This document shows positions 8,173 to 16,905 of a stretch of 64,000 nt of DNA, in pieces. Below the pieces are notes generated by a model, which was given only the letters and a program-made list of their open reading frames with translations, was not told the DNA's origin and did not search any database. The DNA lies in NCBI RefSeq assembly GCF_012034205.1, contig NZ_JAATEM010000018.1, positions 62,001 to 126,000 of the forward strand. The letters run 5' to 3'. The stretch's first letter is position 1. Each line of letters opens with the position of its first letter. This stretch comes from Streptomyces composti. Its GTDB lineage: Bacteria > Actinomycetota > Actinomycetes > Streptomycetales > Streptomycetaceae. The position numbers and the translations under genes are program-made.

Positions 8173-9306
8173 GTGAACGCGTCCACCGCGTCCCCCGCGT
8201 CGACCGGAGAGGGAGCGCACTCCCGCCAGGGCCAGGTCGACCCCCTCGCCCTGCTGCGCACTCCTCAGGACCCGCCCTGGGACGTCTATCTCACCGGCAC
8301 CGTCTTCCTCGACATCATCTTCACCGGGCTGGACTCCGCCCCGGTGCGCGGGACCGAGTCCTGGGCGCGCGGCATGGGGTCGAGCCCCGGCGGGGTCGCC
8401 AACATGGCCACCGCCCTCGCCCGGCTCGGCCTGCGCACCTCGCTCGCGGGGGCGTTCGGCGACGATCACTACGGCGAGTACTGCTGGGACGCGCTGGCGC
8501 AGGGCGAGGGCATCGACCTGTCCCTGTCGCGCACGGTGCCGGGCTGGCACTCCCCGGTCACCGTCTCCATGGCCTACGAGGGGGAGCGGACGATGGTCTC
8601 CCACGGCCACGAGCCGCCGCCCGAGGAGCCGGCCCCCGACTGCCCGCCCCGGGCACGGGCCGCCGTCGCCGGCCTCACCCCGGGCCGCAGCTCCCCGTGG
8701 ATCGCGCAGGCGGCGCGCAAGGGGGCGCTGATCTTCGGCGACGTGGGCTGGGACGACACCGGGGCCTGGGACCTGGCCGGTCTCGAGGACCTGCGCCACT
8801 GCGAGGCGTTCCTGCCGAACGCCGAGGAGGCGATGCGCTACACCCGCACGGAGAGCCCGCGCGCCGCCGCCCACGCGCTCACCGAGCACGTCCCGCTGGT
8901 CGTGGTCACGTGCGGAGCGGAGGGCGCCTACGCCGTGGACCGGCGGACCGGCGAGTGCGCGGAGGTGCCGGCGATCGAGGTGGAGGCGCTCGACCCGACG
9001 GGCGCCGGGGACGTCTTCGTCGCGGGCTTCGTCACCGGCACCCTGGCCGGCTGGCCGCTCGCCGACCGCCTCGCCTTCGCCGGCCTGACGGCGGCCCTGT
9101 CGGTGCAGGAGTTCGGCGGCTCCCTCTCCGCCCCCGGCTGGGCGGAGATCGGCGCCTGGTGGCGCAGGGTGCACTCCGTCCAGGGCCAGGATCCCGCCGC
9201 CCTGAGCCGCTACGCCTTCCTCGCCGACCTGATCCCCGAGGAGTCCACCCGCCGCTGGCCGCTCCGCCGGGCAGTGCCCACCATCGGCTTCCGCCGCTCG
9301 GCGTGA
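8173..9306 (+). CDS. PfkB/ribokinase-family carbohydrate kinase
   Basis: 377 aa. Phosphorylates a sugar or nucleoside hydroxyl using ATP; the substrate cannot be read from sequence. PfkB signature 1 is represented by SSPGGVANMATALARLG, and signature 2 by the ATP/anion-hole motif DPTGAGDVFVAGF near residue 274, containing the catalytic Asp. GTG start at 8173 with AGGGAG ten bases upstream. Upstream is an operator-like inverted repeat (8129-8157); downstream is a short GC hairpin. The placement after adenosine deaminase would fit a nucleoside kinase, but that is only a guess. Confidence 0.85.
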   Translation: MNASTASPASTGEGAHSRQGQVDPLALLRTPQDPPWDVYLTGTVFLDIIFTGLDSAPVRGTESWARGMGSSPGGVANMATALARLGLRTSLAGAFGDDHYGEYCWDALAQGEGIDLSLSRTVPGWHSPVTVSMAYEGERTMVSHGHEPPPEEPAPDCPPRARAAVAGLTPGRSSPWIAQAARKGALIFGDVGWDDTGAWDLAGLEDLRHCEAFLPNAEEAMRYTRTESPRAAAHALTEHVPLVVVTCGAEGAYAVDRRTGECAEVPAIEVEALDPTGAGDVFVAGFVTGTLAGWPLADRLAFAGLTAALSVQEFGGSLSAPGWAEIGAWWRRVHSVQGQDPAALSRYAFLADLIPEESTRRWPLRRAVPTIGFRRSA

Positions 9307-9320
9307 CCCCGGGAGCGGGC

Positions 9321-9337
9321 GGGGCGGCTGCCGCCCC
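9321..9337 (+). terminator. Hairpin after the PfkB kinase gene
   Basis: 7-bp perfect GC stem with a CTG loop, 15 bases after the stop; no U-tract. Confidence 0.45.
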
Positions 9338-9809
9338 GGCCGTGTCGTGCAGCCACCGGTGCGGCCCGGTGGGTGCATGACGGGCGTGCCGCTGGACCGG
9401 CCCTCCTCGTGCGCGGCGGGCGAGCCGCACCACTGCAGCCGCGCCGAGAGGCAGCGGCCTCGCGCGGCGGGCGGCATCGCGTGGGGCGGATCCGCAGCCG
9501 CGGGGTGATCCCCGCGGGCGCGTGCGGAGGGGTGGGAGGCGGCGCGGCAGGCCCGCTCGATTTCCGGGTGGCGGCTTGCGGGTCCGTGGTGTGCGGACGG
9601 TCGTCGGGGCCGCCGGCCGGCGTGCGGGTGCGGGCGCGCGTGGGCCGGCGGCGGCCCGGCGGCCGTCCGGCCTGCCCGAACGGCAGCGTCGGTCCCGTCT
9701 CAGCGTCCCGCCGTCACCGGTCCGGGACGCCGGTGCCGGCGCCGGCGCCGCGGGCCTCCGGGGCCGGTGCGCCAAGTGGTGAGGCAGAGGCGCGGGGTGA
9801 TGAGAGGAA

Positions 9810-9878
9810 AAGCCCTACGGGCTTGTCACACCCGCGTCGTACCCTGGGAGACGCGAGGCCGCCCTCAGCGATGCGGCC
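9810..9878 (+). promoter_or_regulatory. Structured leader of phoH
   Basis: Two successive hairpins can form: AAGCCC-TAC-GGGCTT (9810-9824) and GGCCGC / GCGGCC (9857-9862 with 9873-9878). The strong GAGGAGG (9884-9890) follows directly, but it lies 24 bases from the ATG with no start codon closer. The layout suggests a long 5' untranslated region, possibly with translational control; this is inference from folding by eye. Confidence 0.35.
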
Positions 9879-9913
9879 GTAACGAGGAGGAATCGCAGGC
9901 CAAGCGCCGGCCC

Positions 9914-10984
9914 ATGACACAGACACCCACAGCTCACACCCCCGCGCAGGGGCAGGCGAGAGTGCAGCTCACCGTCCCCGCCCAGCACCCCATGGTGACC
10001 GTGCTGGGCTCCGGCGACTCCCTCCTGCGCGTGATCGAGAAGGCCTTCCCGGCGGCCGACATCCACGTCCGGGGCAATGAGATCACCGCGGTCGGCGATC
10101 CGGCCGAGGTCGCCCTGATCTCACGCGTGTTCGACGAGATGATGCTGGTGCTCCGCACCGGGCAGCCGATGACGGAGGACGCAGTGGAACGCTCGATCGC
10201 GATGCTCAGGGCGAGCGAGAACGCAGAGGGCGAGGTCCAGGAGACACCGGCCCAGGTGCTCACCCAGAACATCCTCTCCTCGCGCGGTCGCACGATCCGC
10301 CCCAAGACGCTCAACCAGAAGCGCTACGTCGACGCGATCGACCAGCACACCATCGTCTTCGGCATCGGCCCGGCCGGTACGGGCAAGACGTACCTGGCGA
10401 TGGCCAAGGCGGTCCAGGCGCTGCAGTCCAAGCAGGTCAACCGCATCATCCTGACCCGCCCCGCGGTCGAGGCCGGTGAGCGGCTCGGCTTCCTGCCCGG
10501 CACGCTGTACGAGAAGATCGACCCGTATCTGCGCCCGCTGTACGACGCGCTGCACGACATGCTCGACCCGGATTCGATCCCGCGCCTGATGGCGGCCGGG
10601 ACGATCGAGGTCGCACCGCTGGCGTACATGCGCGGACGCACGCTCAACGACGCCTTCATCATTCTCGACGAGGCCCAGAACACCAGCCCCGAGCAGATGA
10701 AGATGTTCCTGACGCGGCTCGGGTTCGACTCCAAGATCGTGATCACCGGTGACGTGACCCAGGTCGACCTGCCCGAGGGCACCAAGTCCGGTCTGCGGCA
10801 GGTGCAGGAGATCCTGGAGGGAGTGGAGGACGTCCACTTCTCCCGGCTGTCGTCCCACGATGTCGTCCGGCACAAGCTGGTGGGCCGTATCGTCGACGCG
10901 TACGACAGGTACGACAGCAAGCACGGCACCCAGAACGGCGCCCACAAGGGCGGCCGGGGCAAGTCCGGGCACAAGGGGAAGTAG
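9914..10984 (+). CDS. phoH: PhoH-family ATPase
   Basis: 356 aa cytoplasmic ATPase of the PhoH/YbeZ type, an RNA-related NTPase whose gene is classically next to ybeY. Residues 25-95 resemble the N-terminal KH-like part. Walker A (GPAGTGKTY) is near residues 152-160, and Walker B is FIILDEAQN near residue 253. The C-terminus is a basic Gly/Lys/His tail (KGGRGKSGHKGK). The ATG at 9914 gives the family-typical N-terminus MTQTPTAH, but the best Shine-Dalgarno is 24 bases upstream. The ybeY start is 12 bases downstream, so these form an operon. Confidence 0.92.
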   Translation: MTQTPTAHTPAQGQARVQLTVPAQHPMVTVLGSGDSLLRVIEKAFPAADIHVRGNEITAVGDPAEVALISRVFDEMMLVLRTGQPMTEDAVERSIAMLRASENAEGEVQETPAQVLTQNILSSRGRTIRPKTLNQKRYVDAIDQHTIVFGIGPAGTGKTYLAMAKAVQALQSKQVNRIILTRPAVEAGERLGFLPGTLYEKIDPYLRPLYDALHDMLDPDSIPRLMAAGTIEVAPLAYMRGRTLNDAFIILDEAQNTSPEQMKMFLTRLGFDSKIVITGDVTQVDLPEGTKSGLRQVQEILEGVEDVHFSRLSSHDVVRHKLVGRIVDAYDRYDSKHGTQNGAHKGGRGKSGHKGK

Positions 10985-10996
10985 ACCGAGCACCAG

Positions 10997-11494
10997 ATGT
11001 CGATCGACGTCAACAACGAGTCCGGAACCGAGGTCGACGAACAGGCGATCCTCGACATCGCCCGTTACGCCCTGGCACGGATGCGGATCCATCCGCTCTC
11101 CGAGCTCTCGGTGATCATCGTGGACGCCGGAGCCATGGAGCAGCTGCACATCCAGTGGATGGACCTGCCCGGTCCGACCGATGTGATGTCCTTCCCGATG
11201 GACGAGCTGCGGCCGCCGTCCAAGGACGACGAGGAGCCCCCGCAGGGGCTGCTCGGCGACATCGTGCTGTGCCCCGAGGTCGCCGCCAAGCAGGGGGCCG
11301 AGGCGCCGACGCAGCACACCATGGACGAGGAGCTGCAGCTGCTCACCGTCCACGGGGTGCTGCATCTGCTGGGCTACGACCACGAGGAGCCGGACGAGAA
11401 GGCCGAGATGTTCGGCCTGCAGGCCGCCATCGTGGACGGCTGGCGCGCGGAGCGGGGCCTGACCGGCCCGTCCCCGGCCCCCACCGTGTCATGA
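10997..11494 (+). CDS. ybeY: Endoribonuclease YbeY (rRNA maturation)
   Basis: 165 aa single-strand endoribonuclease acting in 16S rRNA 3' processing and ribosome quality control. The Zn signature HGVLHLLGYDHEEPDE (H3xH5xH) is complete near residues 116-131. TDVMSFPMDE, the conserved substrate-binding segment, is also present. The stop overlaps the start of the next gene (ATGA), so phoH, ybeY and the CorC-like gene are translationally linked. Confidence 0.95.
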   Translation: MSIDVNNESGTEVDEQAILDIARYALARMRIHPLSELSVIIVDAGAMEQLHIQWMDLPGPTDVMSFPMDELRPPSKDDEEPPQGLLGDIVLCPEVAAKQGAEAPTQHTMDEELQLLTVHGVLHLLGYDHEEPDEKAEMFGLQAAIVDGWRAERGLTGPSPAPTVS

Positions 11495-12801
11495 GCCCCG
11501 CACTCGTCCTGGGCGCGATCGCGCTGGTGGTCGTCGCCTGGCTGTTCGCCTGCGCGGAGACCGGCATCGCGCGGGTCTCCAGCTTCCGGGCCGAGGAGGC
11601 GGTGCGCTCCGGCCGCCGGGGCAGCGCCAAGCTGGCCCAGGTCGCCTCGGACCCGACCCGCTACCTGAATGTGGCGCTGCTGGTGCGCGTCGCCTGCGAG
11701 ATGGCCGCCGCCGCGCTGATCACCTACGGCTGCCTGGAGGAGTTCGACAGCACCACCCAGGCGCTGCTGGTCGCCATCGCGATCATGGTCCTGGTCTCCT
11801 ATGTCGCCGTGGGCGTCTCCCCGCGCACCATCGGCCGCCAGCACCCGCTGAACACGGCCACCGCCGCGGCCTATGTGCTGCTGCCGCTCGCCCGGATCAT
11901 GGGCCCGGTCCCCTCGCTGCTGATCCTGATCGGTAATGCCCTCACCCCGGGCCAGGGTTTCCGGCGCGGCCCCTTCGCCTCCGAGGCGGAGCTGCGCGCC
12001 ATGGTCGACCTGGCGGAGAAGGAGTCGCTGATCGAGGCCGAGGAACGCCGCATGGTGCACTCCGTCTTCGAGCTGGGCGACACCCTGGTGCGGGAGGTGA
12101 TGGTCCCGCGCACCGACCTGGTGGTCATCGAGCGCTACAAGACCATCCGCCAGGCCCTGACCCTCGCCCTGCGCTCCGGGTTCTCCCGCATCCCGGTGAC
12201 CGGGGAGAGCGAGGACGACATAGTCGGGATCGTCTATCTCAAGGACCTGGCCCGCAAGACGCACATCAACCGGGACGCGGAGAACGAGCTGGTCTCCACG
12301 GCGATGCGTCCGGCCATGTTCGTGCCCGACACCAAGAACGCCGGCGACCTGCTGCGCGAGATGCAGAAGGAGCGCAACCACGTCGCGGTCGCCGTCGACG
12401 AGTACGGCGGCACGGCCGGGATCGTCACCATCGAGGACATCCTGGAGGAGATCGTCGGCGAGATCACCGACGAGTACGACCGCGAGCTGCCGCCCGTCGA
12501 GGACCTCGGCGAGAACCGCTTCCGGGTCACCGCCCGCCTCGGCATCGGCGACCTGGGCGAGCTGTACGGTCTCGAGTCGTTCGACGACGAGGATGTGGAG
12601 ACGGTCGGCGGGCTGCTCGCCAAGGCGCTCGGCCGGGTCCCGATCGCCGGCGCCTCCGTGCTCGTGGAGCTGCCCGATTCCCGCACCCTGCGGCTGACCG
12701 CGGAGGCCCCGGCCGGCCGCCGGAACAAGATCGTGACGGTGCTGGTGGAGCCGGTCGGCGACCCGTCCGGCGTCACGGAGGAGGAGGAACAGCCGGCGTG
12801 A
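11491..12801 (+). CDS. CNNM/CorC-type membrane protein with CBS pair (hemolysin-C family)
   Basis: 436 aa. The N-terminal DUF21/CNNM membrane domain has about four hydrophobic segments (residues 1-150), followed by tandem CBS domains (about 205-330, with FSRIPVTGESEDDIVGIVYLKDL and EYGGTAGIVTIEDILEEIVGEI) and a C-terminal CorC_HlyC/transporter-associated domain. The family is linked to Mg2+/Co2+ efflux; a haemolysin activity should not be assumed. The ATG at 11491 overlaps the ybeY stop. Its own stop overlaps the next GTG (GTGA), continuing the operon. Confidence 0.9.
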   Translation: MSPALVLGAIALVVVAWLFACAETGIARVSSFRAEEAVRSGRRGSAKLAQVASDPTRYLNVALLVRVACEMAAAALITYGCLEEFDSTTQALLVAIAIMVLVSYVAVGVSPRTIGRQHPLNTATAAAYVLLPLARIMGPVPSLLILIGNALTPGQGFRRGPFASEAELRAMVDLAEKESLIEAEERRMVHSVFELGDTLVREVMVPRTDLVVIERYKTIRQALTLALRSGFSRIPVTGESEDDIVGIVYLKDLARKTHINRDAENELVSTAMRPAMFVPDTKNAGDLLREMQKERNHVAVAVDEYGGTAGIVTIEDILEEIVGEITDEYDRELPPVEDLGENRFRVTARLGIGDLGELYGLESFDDEDVETVGGLLAKALGRVPIAGASVLVELPDSRTLRLTAEAPAGRRNKIVTVLVEPVGDPSGVTEEEEQPA

Positions 12802-13208
12802 CACCGGGGGAGCTGCGCGACCTGTGCCTGTCCTTCAACGGGGCGGCGGAGGACTTCCCGTTCAACCCGGAGATCTCGGTCTTCAGGGTGCAGGGCAAGA
12901 TGTTCGCCCTGACGAACCTGGACGCGCGGCCCCTGAAGGTCAACCTCAAGTGCGACCCGGAGGACGCCCTCCGCCTGCGCACCGAGTACGCGGGGCTGAT
13001 CCTGCCCGGCTGGCACATGAACAAGCGGCACTGGAACACGGTCGTCGCAGGCGGCGCGGACGACGCCGGCGGCCCTCTGCCCGACGCCCTGGTGCGGGAG
13101 CTGGTCGAGGACTCCTACGACCTGGTCGTCGCCGGCCTGCCCCGGGCGGACCGCCTGCGCCTCGACCGGCCCCAGGGGCGAGGCCGTGCCCCTGGGGACC
13201 ACCCCTGA
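12798..13208 (+). CDS. MmcQ/YjbR-family protein
   Basis: 136 aa. Matches the YjbR fold: an N-terminal LRDLCLSFNGAAEDFPF (the family's 'GA.E..PF' segment), FRVQGKMFAL, LKVNLKCDPEDALRLR and the tail motif DSYDLVVAGLPRADRLRL. A cytoplasmic protein with a CyaY-like fold and no established reaction; the DNA-binding label used for the family is tentative. The GTG overlaps the upstream stop by four bases, which fixes the start and ties it to the phoH-ybeY operon. Confidence 0.85.
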   Translation: MTPGELRDLCLSFNGAAEDFPFNPEISVFRVQGKMFALTNLDARPLKVNLKCDPEDALRLRTEYAGLILPGWHMNKRHWNTVVAGGADDAGGPLPDALVRELVEDSYDLVVAGLPRADRLRLDRPQGRGRAPGDHP

Positions 13209-13287
13209 AGACGCCGTCCGCGCCCTGAGAGCGGCGTTCCCGCGGGCAGGTCCGGGCCCCGCTGCGGGCGCGTCCTATGCTCGGATC

Positions 13288-13641
13288 ATGACCGACAGCA
13301 GCGCGCTCGCCCCCGAAGACCGCAAGATCGTCACCCTGGCCCGCAGCGCCCGGGCCCGCAACCAGGTTCCCGAGGGGGCGGCCGTGCGTGACGAGACGGG
13401 CCGCACCTATGTCGCGGGGACCGTGGCGCTGGACTCGCTGAAGCTGAGCGCCCTGCAGACGGCGGTGGCGATGGCGGTGGCGTCCGGGGCGACCTCGCTG
13501 GAGGCCGCGGCGGTGGTGACCGAGGCCGAGTCGGCGGCGCCCGAGGACCGGGCGGCGGTACGGGACCTGGGCGGGCCCGGTACTCCGGTGCTGGTGGCCG
13601 GCCCGGACGGCACGGTGCGGCAGACGCTCACCGCGGGCTGA
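13288..13641 (+). CDS. Cytidine deaminase-like protein lacking the Zn site
   Basis: 117 aa aligning by eye with the cytidine deaminase fold: VPEGAAVRDETGRTYVAGTVALDSLKLSALQTAVAMAVASGA follows the pattern of the family's first half, but where active enzymes have a Cys-Ala-Glu Zn/catalytic motif this protein has Gln-Thr-Ala, and there is no later PCxxC. The chain contains no cysteine at all. It is therefore unlikely to deaminate cytidine and may be a structural or binding paralogue. ATG at 13288. The position just upstream of era, after yjbR, suggests co-inheritance with the ribosome-maturation genes. Confidence 0.8.
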   Translation: MTDSSALAPEDRKIVTLARSARARNQVPEGAAVRDETGRTYVAGTVALDSLKLSALQTAVAMAVASGATSLEAAAVVTEAESAAPEDRAAVRDLGGPGTPVLVAGPDGTVRQTLTAG

Positions 13642-13657
13642 CGGGACTCAGGTCCCG
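13642..13657 (+). terminator. Hairpin after the deaminase-like gene
   Basis: CGGGAC-TCAG-GTCCCG, 6-bp perfect stem and 4-nt loop directly at the stop codon. A second dyad TTACCG-G-CGGTAA lies at 13674-13686. Confidence 0.5.
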
Positions 13658-13747
13658 CCCGGAGCACGGCTCGTTACCGGCGGTAAGTCGGCCAGTTTTC
13701 CACCTTGCCGCGCCCTGCCCCGTGCGCATCAATGGGTACCGGCTTGT

Positions 13748-13762
13748 CTGACGATCCGTCAG
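13748..13762. promoter_or_regulatory. Inverted repeat before the small secreted protein gene
   Basis: CTGACG-ATC-CGTCAG, 42 bases upstream of the ATG at 13804. A plausible regulator site or a mRNA leader hairpin; no partner identified. Confidence 0.35.
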
Positions 13763-13803
13763 GCACCGGCAGTTCCCCCCACACCGAAGGGACCCGGTAC
13801 CCC

Positions 13804-14292
13804 ATGAGAGTCACCAGAGGCAAGCGCATCGGAACGGGCATCTCCCTGCTGACGGCCGGTCTCGCCGTCACCGGACTCGCCCTCGCGCCCACGGCCGCCG
13901 CCGTCACCCCCGGCACCGCGACGATCACCGCGGACTGCGGAAGCTACGGCGGCGGCGAGGCCACCCTCACCGCCACCCAGGACGGCACCGCCGCCACCCT
14001 CACCCTGAGCACCACCGCGATGACCGCGCCCGTCGCGCTGGGGCAGGACTCGATCGTCTCCACCCTCACCATGGCCAGGACCGGCGGCGGCAGCGTCGTC
14101 TTCACGGGCACCAAGAACCCGGCCATGGCCACGGGCGACCCCGTCACCGTCGGTCCGCTCTCCGGCACCGTGGCCCCGGGCGACAGCCTGGAGGCCCACG
14201 GCGGCTCGCTGAAGATGACCGTCTTCGGCTTCATCACCATCACGTGCACCGCGACCGGACCCCAGTCGCCGGGACCGTTCGTCTTCGACTGA
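13804..14292 (+). CDS. Small secreted protein, unknown function
   Basis: 162 aa with a clear Sec signal: MRVTRGKR n-region, hydrophobic ISLLTAGLAVTGLALAP, and an AAA cleavage region near residue 32. The mature part is Thr/Ala/Gly-rich with many short beta-prone stretches and two cysteines (DCGSY, TCTAT), suggesting one disulfide-closed beta-sandwich. No enzymatic motif seen. Start chosen at ATG 13804, preceded by AAGGGA at about ten bases; longer in-frame extension would hide the signal peptide. Stands alone between hairpins. Confidence 0.75.
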   Translation: MRVTRGKRIGTGISLLTAGLAVTGLALAPTAAAVTPGTATITADCGSYGGGEATLTATQDGTAATLTLSTTAMTAPVALGQDSIVSTLTMARTGGGSVVFTGTKNPAMATGDPVTVGPLSGTVAPGDSLEAHGGSLKMTVFGFITITCTATGPQSPGPFVFD

Positions 14293-14448
14293 TCCGCGCC
14301 GGCCTCCGGCGCCGCTGTCTCGGCGGCGACTTGGCGGCAGCGTTCCGCGGGCCGGACGCCCCTGGCGCCCGGCCCGCACCGTCCGTCCCGCCCGGCCCGC
14401 ACCGGCCGTGGTGCCGAAGGGCTCCGGCGATCAGGGAGAATGGTCGCC

Positions 14449-15402
14449 ATGAGCGTTCGTACCCAGTCATCCGAGCAGCCGGCCGACGCCGCGCACCGGG
14501 CCGGTTTCGCCTGCTTCGTGGGCCGCCCCAACGCGGGGAAGTCCACCCTCACGAACGCTCTGGTGGGGCAGAAGGTGGCCATCACCTCCAACCGGCCACA
14601 GACCACCCGGCACACCGTGCGCGGGATCGTGCACCGCCCGGACGCGCAGCTGATCCTGGTGGACACCCCCGGTCTGCACAAGCCGCGCACCCTGCTCGGC
14701 GAGCGCCTGAACGACGTGGTGCGCACCACCTGGGCCGAGGTCGATGTCATCGGATTCTGCCTGCCGGCCAACGAGAAGATCGGCCCCGGCGACCGCTTCA
14801 TCGCCAAGGAGCTCGCCGGGATCAAGAAGACCCCGAAGGTCGCGGTGGTCACCAAGACCGACCTGGTGGACTCCAAGGCTCTGGCCGAGCAGCTGATCGC
14901 GGTCGACCAGCTCGGCAAGGAGCTGGGCATCGAGTGGGCGGAGATCGTCCCGGTCTCGGCGACCGCCAACAAGCAGGTCGATCTCCTCGGCGACCTGCTG
15001 ATCCCGCTGCTGCCGGAGGGGCCCGCCCTCTACCCCGAGGGCGATCTCACCGACGAGCCCGAGCAGGTCATGGTCGCCGAGCTGATCCGCGAGGCCGCCC
15101 TGGAGGGTGTCCGCGACGAGCTGCCGCACTCCATCGCCGTGGTCGTGGAGGAGATGCTCCCCCGCGAGGACCGGCCCGCCGACAAGCCGCTGCTCGACAT
15201 CCACGCCAACCTCTTCATCGAGCGCCCCAGTCAGAAGGGCATCATCATCGGCCCCAAGGGCAAGCGCCTGAAGGAGGTCGGCATCAAGTCCCGCAAGCAG
15301 ATCGAGGCGCTGCTCGGCACCCCGGTCTTCCTCGATCTGCACGTCAAGGTCGCCAAGGACTGGCAGCGCGACCCCAAGCAGCTCAGGCGCCTCGGCTTCT
15401 GA
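14449..15402 (+). CDS. era: GTPase Era
   Basis: 317 aa ribosome-assembly GTPase binding the 3' end of 16S rRNA. G-motifs are complete: G1 GRPNAGKST, G2-region RPQTTRHT, G3 DTPGLH, G4 TKTDL and G5 VSATANKQV. A C-terminal KH domain follows (HANLFIERPSQKGIIIGPKGKRLKEVG, with the GPKGK loop). ATG at 14449 chosen because AGGGAG lies about ten bases upstream; an ATG at 14440 is too close to it. In the neighbourhood of ybeY, as in many actinobacteria. Confidence 0.96.
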   Translation: MSVRTQSSEQPADAAHRAGFACFVGRPNAGKSTLTNALVGQKVAITSNRPQTTRHTVRGIVHRPDAQLILVDTPGLHKPRTLLGERLNDVVRTTWAEVDVIGFCLPANEKIGPGDRFIAKELAGIKKTPKVAVVTKTDLVDSKALAEQLIAVDQLGKELGIEWAEIVPVSATANKQVDLLGDLLIPLLPEGPALYPEGDLTDEPEQVMVAELIREAALEGVRDELPHSIAVVVEEMLPREDRPADKPLLDIHANLFIERPSQKGIIIGPKGKRLKEVGIKSRKQIEALLGTPVFLDLHVKVAKDWQRDPKQLRRLGF

Positions 15403-15408
15403 GCCCGG

Positions 15409-15423
15409 CCGGCGCCGCGCCGG
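15409..15423. terminator. Shared hairpin between convergent era and GH1 gene
   Basis: CCGGCGC-C-GCGCCGG (effective stem 5 bp, loop 5) lies in the 21 bases between the two stops and can act for both strands. Confidence 0.5.
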
Positions 15424-16764
15424 TCACCCGGCCCGGCGCTGGGCGAACAGGAAGCCCCGGTACCAGGCGTAGGACGCCTTCGGGGTGCGTTCCAGGGTCG
15501 CGTAGTCGACGTGGACCAGGCCGAAGCGGCGGGCGTACCCCTCCGCCCACTCGAAGTTGTCCAGCAGCGACCAGACGAAGTAGCCGCGCACGTCCACCCC
15601 TGCCCGGACCGCCTCGTGCAGCGCGCGCAGGTGGCCGTCCAGGTACGCGATGCGGTCCTGGTCGTCGAGACCCTCGTAGGAGCAGCCGTTCTCGGTGACG
15701 ACCACGGGCGGCAGGCGGTCGCCGTAGCGGTCGCGGAAGCCGGTGAGCAGCTCGGTCAGCCCCTCGGGGACCACCGGCCAGCCGAAGTCGGTGCGCGGGC
15801 GGTCCTCGATCTCGCGCACCGAGAAGGGCAGTTCCGCCGGCATCCGCACCCCGCCGAAGTCGATCTCGGCGCCCTGCGGTGCGCCCACCTTCGTCGGGGC
15901 GTAGTAGTTGACGCCGTAGAAGTCGAGCGGCTCGGCGATGATTTTCAGGTCGTCGGCCGCGCCGTCCGGCATCAGCTCGCCGATGCCCTCCGGGTAGGCG
16001 CCCAGCAGCACCGGCTCGGCGAACATGCGGTTCAGCAGCACGTCGTAGAAGTCCGCCGCCTCGGTGTCGGCCGGCTCCGGCGAGGCAGGCCAGGTCGGGC
16101 CGTGCGAGTTGGTCAGACCGACCTCGGCGGCACCGGCCGCGCGCAGCGCCCGCACCGCCAGGCCGTGGGCGAGCAGCTGGTGGTGGGCCACCGGCAGTGC
16201 GTCGAACATCAGCCGCTCACCGGGTGCGTGGGTGCCCAGCGCATGCCCGAGCAGGGTGTGCTCGGCGGGCTCGTTGAGGGTGATCCACTGCCGCACCCGG
16301 TCGCCGAGACGGGCCGCGACCCGTGCCACGTAGGCGGCGAAGCGCTCGGCCGTGTCCCGCTCCCGCCAGCCGCCCGCCTCGTGCAGGGCCAGCGGAAGGT
16401 CCCAGTGGAACAGCGTCGGCACCGGGCGGATGCCGGCCCCGCACAGCTCGTCCACCAGCCGGTCGTAGAAGTCCAGACCGTCCTCGCGCAGCACCCTCGG
16501 CCAGGACACCGAGAAGCGGTAGGCGTTCACGCCCAGCCCCGCGAGCAGCGCCACGTCCTCGCGGTAGCGGTGATAGTGGTCGCAGGCCACCGCGGCGGTC
16601 GAGCCGTCCTTCACCCGCCCCGGCTGCTCGGTGAAGGCGTCCCACACCGACCGCTCGCGCAGCTCCGCCGCGCCCTCGATCTGGTGGGCGGAGGTGGACA
16701 CGCCCCACAGGAAGCCGTCGGGGAAGCGGGGGAGGGGATGCGCGGTCGCCATGGCAGGGATCAT
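15424..16764 (-). CDS. GH1 beta-glucosidase
   Basis: 446 aa family 1 glycoside hydrolase, retaining mechanism. Visible: N-terminal PDGFLWGVSTSAHQIEGA (GH1 signature 2), acid/base Glu in TLNEPAEH, nucleophile Glu in VVTENGCSYEG, and GYFVWSLLDNFEWAEGY, the aglycone-site motif. No signal peptide, so the enzyme is cytoplasmic and probably acts on imported disaccharides. The start may be ATG 16764 or ATG 16752 (MATAHPLP); neither has a strong ribosome site. Two imperfect 18-bp copies of a GTCAACGGCCCGTCGGGC-type repeat lie upstream (16785-16802, 16818-16835). Not obviously part of an ABC sugar operon here. Confidence 0.92.
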   Translation of the reverse strand: MIPAMATAHPLPRFPDGFLWGVSTSAHQIEGAAELRERSVWDAFTEQPGRVKDGSTAAVACDHYHRYREDVALLAGLGVNAYRFSVSWPRVLREDGLDFYDRLVDELCGAGIRPVPTLFHWDLPLALHEAGGWRERDTAERFAAYVARVAARLGDRVRQWITLNEPAEHTLLGHALGTHAPGERLMFDALPVAHHQLLAHGLAVRALRAAGAAEVGLTNSHGPTWPASPEPADTEAADFYDVLLNRMFAEPVLLGAYPEGIGELMPDGAADDLKIIAEPLDFYGVNYYAPTKVGAPQGAEIDFGGVRMPAELPFSVREIEDRPRTDFGWPVVPEGLTELLTGFRDRYGDRLPPVVVTENGCSYEGLDDQDRIAYLDGHLRALHEAVRAGVDVRGYFVWSLLDNFEWAEGYARRFGLVHVDYATLERTPKASYAWYRGFLFAQRRAG

Positions 16765-16905
16765 CCGTACCCCGGGTGACGGAAGTCAACGGCCCGTCGG
16801 GCCCTCGACCGGCGGAGGTCGACGGCCCCTCGGGCGGGCTTCGCCGGCGCCGGCACGGCCCCGCCCCCCGTTCCACGCCCCCAGTTCCCCGGCCCCCTTG
16901 TTCTC

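Larger units (their letters stand above)
9307..9913. other. 607-base non-coding region before phoH
   Basis: No convincing gene on either strand: possible frames are Arg/Pro/Gly-rich shadows of the very high GC. It holds a hairpin at 9321-9337 (GGGGCGG / CCGCCCC, loop CTG), a likely terminator for the kinase gene; a GCCGGCGCCGGCGCC run near 9733; and in its last 110 bases a structured leader for phoH (hairpins at 9810-9824 and 9857-9878). Confidence 0.6.

Noticed and set aside
9823..9845. TTGTCA...TACCCT as a phoH promoter
   Set aside because: Spacing is only 11 bases, too short for a vegetative sigma-70 type promoter.
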